Source of the DNA: Flavobacterium lutivivi
GTDB lineage: Bacteria; Bacteroidota; Bacteroidia; Flavobacteriales; Flavobacteriaceae
Assembly (NCBI RefSeq): GCF_014642275.1
Contig: NZ_BMIM01000006.1
Coordinates: forward strand, 62,001-126,000
Direction: 5' to 3'
Length of the DNA stretch: 64,000 bases
Below are positions 55,964-64,000 of the stretch, piece after piece (within the stretch, counting starts at the first letter, position 1; every line of letters begins with the position of its first letter). The notes below the pieces were generated by a model. That model was given only the letters and a program-made list of their open reading frames with translations, made no database searches and was not told the DNA's origin. The translations under genes were made by a program, and so were the position numbers.

Positions 55964-57250
55964 TTACATAAATAATTTCAATAAATAATATACTAGAGCA
56001 GCGATAAGCGCAGAAACTGGAATGGTTAAAACCCATGCCCAAAATAAATTCTTGGTTACACCCCAACGCACAGCTGAAACTCTTTTGGTTACACCAACTC
56101 CAATAATGGAACCTGTAATGGTATGTGTGGTTGAAACTGGTATTTTGAAATGTTCTGTTGAAAACAATGTTAAAGCACCAGCAGACTCTGCTACTACACC
56201 TTCAAAAGCAGTAACTTTTGTGATTTTAGAACCCATAGTTTTTACAATTTTCCAACCGCCACTCAAAGTTCCTAAACCGATAACCGTATAACATGTAAGA
56301 GGTATCCAACTAGGCATTTGACTTTTTATTCCTTTTTCTTCATTTGGTAAAACCACTTGCAACCATTCAGGCATATTGTCCACATGAATGCCACTTGTGT
56401 TGATATAAACTGCTACTGCTGCAGCAATAATACCCATAACTTTTTGCGAATCATTTCCACCATGACCTAAACTAAATGACGCAGAAGACAATAATTGCAT
56501 TTTCTTTAATATAGCTTCAGATTTAGCCGTTGAAAAACTGCTAAACAACAGATTGAATATTGCCAATGAATAGAATATTATTGCCACTAAAAGCCACTTA
56601 ATATTATTTGGCTCTGTAACTACTGACCAAAATTGACTTTCAAATCTTGGCTTTTTAATGTCCTCGTAGCCTATCATTACAGTTGATAAAAACCAAAATA
56701 CAAACAGCATCAATCCTATTGTAAAAATCTTTGGATAGATATTTTTCTTTGATGAATACATCATCCAAAGTGATATGAAATATGAAATAATCATTCCTAT
56801 CAATGGTGCTAAAACAATAAATGCAACAACCACCAAAACACCAGATGGTAATAACTCACCTTCTTTTACAGGTTTATACCAATTGACAACATTAAATCCT
56901 GCATGGGCAATTGCTGCACCTGCAAAACCACCAATCAATGTATGAGAAGATGATGAAGGAATACCTTTCCACCAAGTGAATAAATTCCAAATGATAGCTG
57001 CAATAATTCCAGCAAGGATTACTATTAAATCAATGTTTTCAGTTTTTGCAGTTTTAGCAACAGTATCTGCAACCCCAAATCCAAAAACCCAATAGGCCAT
57101 AAAATTGAAAAAAGCTGCCCAAAGTACTGCTTGAAAAGGCGTTAGAACCTTTGTTGCAACGATTGTTGCGATAGAATTTGCCGCATCGTGAAATCCATTG
57201 ATATAATCAAATATTAGGGCAAGAACTATAATAACGATCAGTAAAGTCAT
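55964..57250 (-). CDS. pit: PiT-family inorganic phosphate transporter
   Basis: A 428-residue inner-membrane transporter taking up phosphate with a cation. The two family signatures are present: GFHDAANSIATIVATKVLTP near residues 20-39 and SLGHGGNDSQKVMGIIAA near 260-280. SSSHTLIGGFAGAA and VSTTHTITGSIIGVG mark the inverted repeat halves. Multiple membrane spans run through it. It follows the PhoU-like gene by 21 bp in the same operon, a common pairing. Confidence 0.93.
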   Translation of the reverse strand: MTLLIVIIVLALIFDYINGFHDAANSIATIVATKVLTPFQAVLWAAFFNFMAYWVFGFGVADTVAKTAKTENIDLIVILAGIIAAIIWNLFTWWKGIPSSSSHTLIGGFAGAAIAHAGFNVVNWYKPVKEGELLPSGVLVVVAFIVLAPLIGMIISYFISLWMMYSSKKNIYPKIFTIGLMLFVFWFLSTVMIGYEDIKKPRFESQFWSVVTEPNNIKWLLVAIIFYSLAIFNLLFSSFSTAKSEAILKKMQLLSSASFSLGHGGNDSQKVMGIIAAAVAVYINTSGIHVDNMPEWLQVVLPNEEKGIKSQMPSWIPLTCYTVIGLGTLSGGWKIVKTMGSKITKVTAFEGVVAESAGALTLFSTEHFKIPVSTTHTITGSIIGVGVTKRVSAVRWGVTKNLFWAWVLTIPVSALIAALVYYLLKLFM

Positions 57251-57271
57251 TTTTTCTAATTTTGATAAATA

Positions 57272-57916
57272 TTATGAATGCTTTACAGAAATTTGTTCCA
57301 TTACATTTGATACACTTTTACATTTATCAGATGCCATTTCTAATGAAGATAAAACCTCTTTATACTTAATAATGTTTTTTGCATCGGTTTCATTTTCAAA
57401 AATATCTGCAACAGCTTTATCAAAAACTGAATCCGCTTTACTTTCTAATTTATTTATTTTTTTGCAAGTATCTTTTATTGCTTTTGGATTTTTTAAGTCC
57501 TTTAATTCTTTGATACCAACCACGATTAACTGACAAGCTTCAAGATTTATTTCAGTTAATTTTCTAATAGATTTTGTGATTTTTTCAACTTGATAAAGTC
57601 TAATTCTACTTGCTGCACCGTGCATGTTGTCGGCAACATTATCAATAGCTTTAATCAAAGAGTGAATATCTTCTCTATCGAATGGTGTGATAAAATTTCT
57701 ACTTAATTCTAAGTGAGTTTTGTGTGTTATATCTTCAATTTGAGACTCTAATTCTTCAACTTTTTTAAAATATTCTTCTCTTTCAGATTTTGGAGCGTTA
57801 ACAGCTTCGTGCATGATTTCTGCTAAAGTCACTAAATTTTGAGATGCTTGTTCGAAAAGTGGAAAAAACTTTTTATCTTTTGGAACTAAAAATTGGAAAA
57901 TACTGTTAACATTCAT
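57272..57916 (-). CDS. DUF47 (PhoU-like) phosphate transport regulator
   Basis: A 214-residue all-helical protein of the DUF47 family. These resemble PhoU and are almost always encoded beside Pit-type transporters, whose activity they are thought to tune. Helices such as FDREDIHSLIKAIDNVADNMHGAA and SSLEMASDKCKSVSNVMEQI match. It is the first gene of the phosphate operon, with a -7 element just upstream. Confidence 0.9.
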   Translation of the reverse strand: MNVNSIFQFLVPKDKKFFPLFEQASQNLVTLAEIMHEAVNAPKSEREEYFKKVEELESQIEDITHKTHLELSRNFITPFDREDIHSLIKAIDNVADNMHGAASRIRLYQVEKITKSIRKLTEINLEACQLIVVGIKELKDLKNPKAIKDTCKKINKLESKADSVFDKAVADIFENETDAKNIIKYKEVLSSLEMASDKCKSVSNVMEQISVKHS

Positions 57917-57933
57917 GTTTGTTAAATTTTTTG

Positions 57934-57941
57934 CAAATCTA
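57934..57941 (-). promoter_or_regulatory. Candidate -7 element of the phosphate operon
   Basis: TAGATTTG on the minus strand fits TAnnTTTG, 17 bp before the DUF47 start. No TTTG at -33. Confidence 0.45.
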
Positions 57942-58071
57942 CGCAGACATTGTTAAGTTAATGTTAATTTATAATCATCTTGAAGTTATCAAATAAAGTT
58001 AAAATTAACCTTCGCTATACATTTTGAAAACGTTTTCGTAGATTAGCCAACTGAAAAAAATCTCTTTAAAA

Positions 58072-59715
58072 ATGGACATCAACTTCAATAAAAACGAAGA
58101 TTACAACAAGTTACTACTATCAGATTTGAAACAGAAATTTGCAAAAGTAAAAATTGGTGGTGGAGAAAAAAGAATAGAAAAACTTCACTCCGAAGGCAAA
58201 ATGACTGCTAGAGAACGAATAGATTATCTTTTGGATAACAAAGCAAAAAGCATTGAAATTGGAGCATTTGCTGGAGATGGCATGTATGCTGAACATGGTG
58301 GTTGTCCTTCTGGTGGCGTTGTGGTGAAAATTGGTTACATTTCTGGTAAGCAATGTATTGTTGTTGCTAATGATGCTACAGTTAAAGCTGGTGCTTGGTT
58401 CCCTATTACGGGCAAAAAAAATCTTCGCGCACAAGAAATCGCTATCGAAAATAGACTACCCATAATATATTTAGTCGACTCAGCTGGAGTTTATCTTCCT
58501 ATGCAAGATGAAATTTTCCCAGATAAAGAGCATTTTGGTAGAATTTTTAGAAATAATGCTATTATGAGTAGCATGGGAATTACACAAATTGCTGCTGTAA
58601 TGGGCAGTTGTGTTGCTGGTGGAGCATATCTACCAATTATGAGTGATGAAGCAATGATAGTCGATAAAACAGGTAGCATTTTCCTTGCTGGAAGCTACTT
58701 AGTAAAAGCTGCAATTGGTGAAACGATTGATAACGAAACACTTGGTGGTGCTACAACTCATTGTGAAATATCTGGTGTTACAGATTTTAAAGCAAAAGAT
58801 GATAAAGATGCATTGGATAGAATAAAAAATATCGTTGGAAAAATTGGCGATTATGAAAAAGCTGGATTTAATAGAGTAAAACCAGAAAATCCAAAACTTG
58901 ATCCAAAAGAGATTTATGGTATTCTACCACAATCAAGAGCAGAACAATATGATATGCTAGAAATTGTAAAACGAATAGTTGACAACTCCGAAATTGACCT
59001 TTACAAAGATGGTTATGGGCAAACCATAATCACTGGATACGCAAGAATAGATGGTTGGGCTGTTGGTATTGTAGCTAATCAAAGAAAGATTGTTAAAACA
59101 ACTGGTGCTAAAACAAAACCGAGTGAAATGCAATTTGGAGGAGTAATCTACTCAGATTCTGCTGATAAAGCTACTCGATTCATAGCCAATTGTAATCAAA
59201 AGAAAATTCCTCTTCTGTTTATTCATGATGTAACAGGTTTTATGGTTGGCAGCAAGAGCGAACATGGCGGAATTATAAAAGATGGCGCCAAGATGGTGAA
59301 TGCTGTAGCAAATAGTGTAGTTCCAAAATTTACCGTAATCATTGGAAATTCATATGGCGCTGGAAATTATGCCATGTGTGGAAAAGCTTATGATCCTAGA
59401 TTGATAGTTGCATGGCCAAGTGCAGAACTGGCAGTAATGGGTGGTGCGCAAGCCGCGAAAGTGTTATTACAAATAGAAGAATCAGCATTAAAAGCTAAAG
59501 GTGAAGAAATAACACCCGAAAAACACAATGAATTGTTTGAAAAAATAAAAGCTAAATACGACAGCCAAATTTCTCCATACTATGCAGCAGCAAGATTATG
59601 GACTGATGCAATCATTGATCCTCTAGACACTAGAACTTGGGTTTCAATGGGGATTGAAGCGGCTAACCATGCGCCTATTGAAAAGAAATTTAATTTGGGT
59701 GTGATTCAGGTTTAA
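58072..59715 (+). CDS. Acyl-CoA carboxylase carboxyltransferase (beta) subunit
   Basis: A 547-residue carboxyltransferase of the crotonase-like fold, moving CO2 from biotin to an acyl-CoA. The N-terminal part has GGGEKRIEKLHSEGKMTARERI and the acyl-CoA site GGAYLPIMSDE; the C-terminal part has IHDVTGFMVGSKSEHGGIIKDGA, the biotin site GNSYGAGNYAMCGKAY and AWPSAELAVMGGAQAAKV. Candidates are propionyl-, methylcrotonyl- or geranyl-CoA carboxylase; the alpha/biotin subunit is not in the window, so the substrate is open. Length typical. Confidence 0.92.
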   Translation: MDINFNKNEDYNKLLLSDLKQKFAKVKIGGGEKRIEKLHSEGKMTARERIDYLLDNKAKSIEIGAFAGDGMYAEHGGCPSGGVVVKIGYISGKQCIVVANDATVKAGAWFPITGKKNLRAQEIAIENRLPIIYLVDSAGVYLPMQDEIFPDKEHFGRIFRNNAIMSSMGITQIAAVMGSCVAGGAYLPIMSDEAMIVDKTGSIFLAGSYLVKAAIGETIDNETLGGATTHCEISGVTDFKAKDDKDALDRIKNIVGKIGDYEKAGFNRVKPENPKLDPKEIYGILPQSRAEQYDMLEIVKRIVDNSEIDLYKDGYGQTIITGYARIDGWAVGIVANQRKIVKTTGAKTKPSEMQFGGVIYSDSADKATRFIANCNQKKIPLLFIHDVTGFMVGSKSEHGGIIKDGAKMVNAVANSVVPKFTVIIGNSYGAGNYAMCGKAYDPRLIVAWPSAELAVMGGAQAAKVLLQIEESALKAKGEEITPEKHNELFEKIKAKYDSQISPYYAAARLWTDAIIDPLDTRTWVSMGIEAANHAPIEKKFNLGVIQV

Positions 59716-59755
59716 TGACCATTATTTTAAAGCTATTCTAATTAATTCAATATAG

Positions 59756-61366
59756 ATGAGAAATTACCAAATACTAGCCCTACTTTTTATTGGTCAACTA
59801 CTTTCTGCGCAATCCTTCACAAGAAAAGACTCGCTACAAGGTGGATTAAGACATGAAAGAAATTGTTTCGATGTAACTCATTATACTATTGATTTAAAAA
59901 TAGATATAAAAAATAAATTTATATCTGGGTTCAATGAAATTGACTTTGAAATAACAGATGAAACACAAAAAATTCAAATAGACTTGTTCGAAAATTTAGT
60001 TGTAGATTCCATTATTTGGAACAAACAAAAACTTATTTTTTCAAGAGATAACAATGCAGTTTTTATTAATTTCCCTGATAAACTTCAAGCTAAAAATTTA
60101 GAGAAAATAAAGTTCTTTTATCATGGAAATCCAGTATTAGCTCGAAGAGCACCATGGGATGGAGGATTTGTATTTAGAAAGGATATTAATGGTAACGACT
60201 GGGTTGGTGTCGCTTGTCAAGGCTTTGGTGCTAGCTGTTGGCTTCCTTTAAAAGATTCTCAAAGTGATGAACCAAACAATGGTGTAACTATGCGAATTGC
60301 TGTTCCAGATGGACTAACAAATGTCTCCAACGGAAGATTTATTGGAAAAGAAAATTTGAATAATGGCTATACCCGATGGGATTGGGAAGTTAAAAACCCA
60401 ATAAACACATATGATATAACAATAAACATTGGTGATTATGTTCCTTTTAGCGATAAACTAGATGATTTAGATATCGATTATTATGTGTTGAGTTATCATC
60501 GCGATAAAGCAGAAAAACAATTTGCCGATGATGTAAAACCAATGCTTAAATGCTTTCAAGAAAAATTTGGCGAGTATCCTTTCAAAGAAGATGGATATAA
60601 ACTTGTTGAAACTTCCTATCTAGGGATGGAACATCAAAGTGCTATTGCCTACGGAAATCTTTTTTTGAAAGGTTATATGGGTACAGATTTATCGAAAACA
60701 GGAGTTGGAAAACTTTGGGATTATATCATAGTTCACGAAAGCGGTCACGAATGGTTTGGAAATAGTATTACTTCCAAAGATATTGCTGATATGTGGATAC
60801 ATGAAGGATTTACTCAATATAGTGAAATTGTATATATCGAATGTAATTGGGGTTATGAAAAAGCCATGATTTATGCCAACGGTTTGAGAGGAAATGTTGC
60901 AAACGATGAACCAATTATTGGTCCATATGGAGTAAATAAAGAAGGTTCTGGTGATATGTATCCAAAAGGAGCTTTGTTACTTAATACTTTGCGTCACGTA
61001 ATTAATAACGATAATTTGTGGTGGAAAATAATCCATGATTATGCAACTACTTTTAGACACAAAATTATTGATACACAAACCGTTATTGATTTTTTTAATC
61101 AAAAAAGCGGGTTGGATTTGACTTCCATTTTTAACCAATATCTAAAAACAATTTCAATTCCTAAACTTGAATTGAAAATTGAGAAAAATAAACTTTTCAC
61201 CCGATGGGTAAATGTTGAAAGTAATTTTTCGATGCCCGTAGATTTGATTTATAACAATAAAACGATCAGAGTTCAAACAATCAATGATTGGAAAAAAACT
61301 AAAATCAAAATCAAAAACATAAGTGATATAAAAGTAATTACAGATAAATTCTATATCGAATATTAA
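59756..61366 (+). CDS. M1-family metallopeptidase
   Basis: A 536-residue exported aminopeptidase-like zinc enzyme with signal peptide MRNYQILALLFIGQLLSAQ. The zinc site is complete: H327-E328-x-x-H331 in HESGHEWFG and the third ligand E350 in HEGFTQY, the standard 18-residue spacing. The exopeptidase loop reads LGMEHQSA in place of GAMEN, as in other Bacteroidota members. It lacks the long C-terminal helical domain of PepN, so it is a short M1 type. It degrades peptides in the periplasm or outside. Confidence 0.93.
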   Translation: MRNYQILALLFIGQLLSAQSFTRKDSLQGGLRHERNCFDVTHYTIDLKIDIKNKFISGFNEIDFEITDETQKIQIDLFENLVVDSIIWNKQKLIFSRDNNAVFINFPDKLQAKNLEKIKFFYHGNPVLARRAPWDGGFVFRKDINGNDWVGVACQGFGASCWLPLKDSQSDEPNNGVTMRIAVPDGLTNVSNGRFIGKENLNNGYTRWDWEVKNPINTYDITINIGDYVPFSDKLDDLDIDYYVLSYHRDKAEKQFADDVKPMLKCFQEKFGEYPFKEDGYKLVETSYLGMEHQSAIAYGNLFLKGYMGTDLSKTGVGKLWDYIIVHESGHEWFGNSITSKDIADMWIHEGFTQYSEIVYIECNWGYEKAMIYANGLRGNVANDEPIIGPYGVNKEGSGDMYPKGALLLNTLRHVINNDNLWWKIIHDYATTFRHKIIDTQTVIDFFNQKSGLDLTSIFNQYLKTISIPKLELKIEKNKLFTRWVNVESNFSMPVDLIYNNKTIRVQTINDWKKTKIKIKNISDIKVITDKFYIEY

Positions 61367-61369
61367 TTA

Positions 61370-62422
61370 CTATTTCAGTGTTTCTTTTCTCAATATTTTG
61401 CCACTTATAGTTTCTTTAAATTCAGGAACAAAAACTATTTCTTTGGGTTTTTGATATTTATCTAAATTATCGAATATTTTATCATCAATAGTAAATGGTT
61501 CGCCTTCTACAACCATGATTAATTTTTCTCCCAATACTTTATCCTCTTTGGATGTGAAATAAAATCGTCTATCAATTTTTCCTGCGAGTTTCTCTTCTAT
61601 TTGTTCAGGAATAAGCTTTATCCCACCACTATTTATCACATTGTCCATTCTACCTAAAAAGATAAATTGGTTTTCATTGACCAATTCAACGATATCATTA
61701 GTAACAATTACATCATCTGAAATCTTTGGCGCATGAATTACCAAACAATTTCTTTCATCATAAGAAACTGTTACATCAGGCAAAACTGTAAAAGCCTTTT
61801 CTCCTACTCTTTTGGCAGCAATATGAGTTATGGTTTCTGTCATGCCATAGGTTTCATAACAAACGGTTTCGGGATGCTTTAATAACTTTTTCTCAAGTAC
61901 ATCATTAATCTTGGCTCCACCAATGATTATTTTTTTTACTTTTTTGAAATCTTTCAATGAGTTTTCAGCCTGCATTGGAACCATAGCTGCAAAATCATAA
62001 TATTCATCAAGATGTTCCAATGGTCTTGCGCTTGGAGCTACAAAATCTATATCGAGACCCAAAATCATGGCACGAACGAGCATCATTTTTCCTGCAACAT
62101 ATTTCATTGGCAAACAATGCAGTGCTTTATCTCCAGGTTGAATTTCGAAAAAATCACCCGTAGCCAATGCTGAGTTTACCATAGCCTGTTTTTTTACAAC
62201 AATAGTTTTTGGCAAACCAGTTGTTCCCGAAGTGTACATTTCGATATAATCTTTGTCATTAAACCAATCAAGCAAAAAATCGCCAACAGGTTTTTCAAAC
62301 TCTTCGCCTTCTTTGATAAAACTATAAGCCACGCGGCACAAATCATCGGCATTTAGATGATAACCGTTGAGCTTAAACAAATTGTGTACTTTATCATAAC
62401 TCGGTATATTCATGGCTTTCAA
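61370..62422 (-). CDS. menE: o-Succinylbenzoate-CoA ligase-like AMP-binding protein
   Basis: A 350-residue acyl-CoA synthetase with the AMP motif YTSGTTGLPKTIVVKK, the A5 motif YETYGMTETITHIA and a hinge FLGRMDNVINSGGIKLIPEQIEE. It is shorter than most synthetases, matching flavobacterial MenE, which makes OSB-CoA in menaquinone synthesis. MenE identity is inferred from size and lineage. The start is at 62422 or 62413; it overlaps the CPBP gene's end by 29 or 20 bp, so the two are cotranscribed. Confidence 0.82.
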   Translation of the reverse strand: MKAMNIPSYDKVHNLFKLNGYHLNADDLCRVAYSFIKEGEEFEKPVGDFLLDWFNDKDYIEMYTSGTTGLPKTIVVKKQAMVNSALATGDFFEIQPGDKALHCLPMKYVAGKMMLVRAMILGLDIDFVAPSARPLEHLDEYYDFAAMVPMQAENSLKDFKKVKKIIIGGAKINDVLEKKLLKHPETVCYETYGMTETITHIAAKRVGEKAFTVLPDVTVSYDERNCLVIHAPKISDDVIVTNDIVELVNENQFIFLGRMDNVINSGGIKLIPEQIEEKLAGKIDRRFYFTSKEDKVLGEKLIMVVEGEPFTIDDKIFDNLDKYQKPKEIVFVPEFKETISGKILRKETLK

Positions 62423-63356
62423 TTTTTAAGTTAGGGTTTTCTATTTCTATTTTTCCAAATAATTTTTCTTTCCAATTGGACCAATTATACTTTTTTGAAA
62501 AAATGAAAAGTATCAAAGGAAAAACAATAAAAACAGGCAATATTATTTCGAAACCAGCCGATGGTGTAGATTTGTCTTTGAGTATAGAATCTGTTTGAAA
62601 TGCTGTCCAATCGGAAGTAATTAATAAAGCACTTATCAGGTTATTTGCAGCATGAAAACCCAATGCCAATTCCATTCCATCATCCATCAAGGTCATAATA
62701 CCGAGTAATAATCCTGTTCCTATGTAATATACCATCGTTATTGCTCCCATTTTTTGGACCTCAGGATTAGCAATGTGCAATAATCCAAAAATTAGTGAGG
62801 TCATTAATAATGGAAACCATTTATTCATAGAAAGATTAGCAAAACCTTGCATCAAATAACCTCTAAAAACATATTCTTCAGTGCTGGTTTGTATAGGTAT
62901 CATTATCAGAGAAATAACTAATAAAATTAAGAATGGAACTGGTTTAAAGTTTATTACAAAATTTTCTGGTTCAGAAAAATAACCTATTGCAACAGAGATT
63001 ATTGTAAAAACTGCCCAAACACCAAAGGAGAAAAATATTCTTTTCCAATCAACACTATTTCGAGATGTAGTTAAAGTCAAAAAATGCTGATTGTGAAGGT
63101 GTTTAACAACAAGATAAATGGCTAGTAATGCAACCGCAAATGAAAACAACATTAGAAAAAGAGTTAAATTGCCGTTTAGCATTTTCATTAGTTGAGCTTC
63201 GTCTGTTGGAAAACCTTTTTTTGAATTAAACGATTTGAAAATCAAAGCTATGCCAAGTGGTATTTGACCAATGAATGAAGCAAAAATTATTATAATTGAA
63301 CCAACAATGTACTTCCAAAATTTATTTTTTGGCGATATGGCATTCTCTAAATACAT
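62394..63356 (-). CDS. CPBP-family intramembrane protease
   Basis: A 320-residue polytopic membrane protein of the CPBP (Abi/CAAX-like) family. The metalloprotease motifs are seen: EExxxR in TSTEEYVFRGYLMQGF, FxxxH in IFGLLHIANP and the last His/Asn site LALGFHAANNLIS. About eight spans are predicted. The long polar C-terminal tail is cytoplasmic. These proteins cut membrane substrates or handle prenylated peptides; the role here is unknown. It precedes and overlaps menE. Confidence 0.9.
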   Translation of the reverse strand: MYLENAISPKNKFWKYIVGSIIIIFASFIGQIPLGIALIFKSFNSKKGFPTDEAQLMKMLNGNLTLFLMLFSFAVALLAIYLVVKHLHNQHFLTLTTSRNSVDWKRIFFSFGVWAVFTIISVAIGYFSEPENFVINFKPVPFLILLVISLIMIPIQTSTEEYVFRGYLMQGFANLSMNKWFPLLMTSLIFGLLHIANPEVQKMGAITMVYYIGTGLLLGIMTLMDDGMELALGFHAANNLISALLITSDWTAFQTDSILKDKSTPSAGFEIILPVFIVFPLILFIFSKKYNWSNWKEKLFGKIEIENPNLKIESHEYTEL

Positions 63357-63425
63357 ACTAAATTTTATTTTTCACTAAATTAGTTTATTTGATAAATATA
63401 ATATTGAAATTTGTAACAAAAAAAC

Positions 63426-63770
63426 ATGAAAATTTTACACAATCCAAGATGTGGTAAGTCTAGAAATTGTCTGGCTATTTTTGACCAAAAAAATATTGAT
63501 TATCAAATAATAAAGTATCTTGAAAATCCATTAACCAAAGAAGAGATTCTCAATTTGTTGAAAAAACTTTCTATTTCACCTTTAGAATTAGTTCGACAAA
63601 AAGAAACCATTTGGGTAGAACAATTCAAAAACAAATCTCTCACTGATGATGATATTATTAATGCTTTGGTTCAGTTCCCTATATTGATTGAAAGACCTAT
63701 AATAATTGATGGCGACAAAGCAATAATAGCTCGTGAAGAAGAAAAGATTTTGAATTTCATCAATCAATAG
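63426..63770 (+). CDS. arsC: ArsC-family arsenate-reductase-like protein
   Basis: A 114-residue thioredoxin-fold protein of the ArsC/Spx class. The catalytic cysteine is C9 in HNPRCGKSRN, and the later arginine-containing segment ILIERPIIIDGDKAIIAR binds the oxyanion. Family members reduce arsenate with glutaredoxin or regulate as Spx; the PRCGKSRN loop without a second Cys favours arsenate reductase of the glutaredoxin-dependent kind. No other ars genes are nearby. Confidence 0.85.
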   Translation: MKILHNPRCGKSRNCLAIFDQKNIDYQIIKYLENPLTKEEILNLLKKLSISPLELVRQKETIWVEQFKNKSLTDDDIINALVQFPILIERPIIIDGDKAIIAREEEKILNFINQ

Positions 63771-63859
63771 CTAATAAAGTTTAACAGAGTTTTATGAATT
63801 AAAGCTTAAACCAAAAACTACTTTTGCAATCATATAAGCTTTAAAATAAATTTCTTTAC

Positions 63860-64000
63860 ATGAATAGACTTCAAACATTCGGATTATTGTTTTTATTTTT
63901 TAATTCGATAATGGTTTTTGGGCAAACAAAACCAGAAAACAGCAAATGGAATATAACAGGGAAAGTAATTGAAAAATCTACCAATTTACCTCTTGAATAT
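63860..64000 (+). CDS. TonB-dependent-receptor-like protein (5' end only)
   Basis: The first 47 codons are in the window. A signal peptide (MNRLQTFGLLFLFFNSIMVFGQ) is followed by WNITGKVIEKSTNLPLEY, the opening of the CarboxypepD_reg-like domain that starts many Bacteroidota TonB-dependent receptors and outer-membrane beta-barrel proteins. The remainder lies outside. Confidence 0.65.
   Translation, partial: MNRLQTFGLLFLFFNSIMVFGQTKPENSKWNITGKVIEKSTNLPLEY

Noticed and set aside
1-64000. tRNA and rRNA genes
   Set aside because: No cloverleaf or rRNA-like stretch was recognised in the non-coding gaps, so no tRNA attachment site could be assigned to the island.

Overview
The window is an AT-rich chromosome segment from a member of the Bacteroidota, almost certainly a flavobacterium. 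Two kinds of evidence support this. Several promoters match the Bacteroidota form TTTG-N19-TAnnTTTG, for example at 41746-41776 and 38183-38213 (minus strand). The gene set is also typical: a flavobacterial-type tyrosine integrase, a VirE/BT4734-type primase-helicase, MenE, a porin-Pit-PhoU phosphate set, MiaE, GMP reductase and the start of a TonB-receptor-like protein.

Positions 1-515 hold the 5' part of a SAM methyltransferase on the minus strand, bordered by a long cassette-like palindrome. From about 770 to 33480 lies a genomic island. It opens with a mobility module: tyrosine recombinase, an RteC-like protein, an excisionase-like HTH protein, a 30-residue cysteine-rich ORF and a VirE-type helicase. 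A 20-bp inverted repeat pair enclosing smaller palindromes follows and may be a replication origin. I see no relaxase and no phage structural gene.

The rest of the island is packed with genes that look like DNA and phage defence, all on the plus strand: (1) an extended type III restriction operon (PLD-SNF2 helicase, DUF4391-like protein, Mod, Res), with an ABC-type ATPase and a small PD-(D/E)XK nuclease nested inside behind their own promoter-like element; (2) a six-gene operon (17472-25810) of a divergent J-domain-like membrane protein, a coiled-coil membrane protein, a long Hsp70, a protein-kinase-like/AAA+ fusion, a TerB-like protein and a small membrane protein; (3) an McrBC pair whose McrB has lost its Walker A half; (4) a 1603-residue fusion of DEDD exonuclease, RecQ helicase and UvrD helicase. 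Operon (2) is bounded by 83-bp direct repeats (80/83 identical), so it looks like an exchangeable cassette. It is my best candidate for an undescribed system: a membrane-anchored chaperone/unfoldase machine in a defence island.

From 33580 onward the content is ordinary chromosome: rhomboid protease, Asp/His-rich lipoprotein between arrays of degenerate short repeats, guaC, an 8-bp tandem repeat upstream of an outer-membrane protein, pentapeptide protein, miaE, glyA, fumarylacetoacetase, gcvT, yebC, three small envelope proteins, a cysteine-synthase-like enzyme, oligopeptidase B, ybaB, a pseudouridine synthase, threonine aldolase, prfB with its programmed frameshift, the phosphate uptake genes, an acyl-CoA carboxylase beta subunit, an M1 peptidase, menE, a CPBP protease, an ArsC-like protein and the beginning of a TonB-receptor-like gene.

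All functional statements rest on motif reading by eye. No database search was run.
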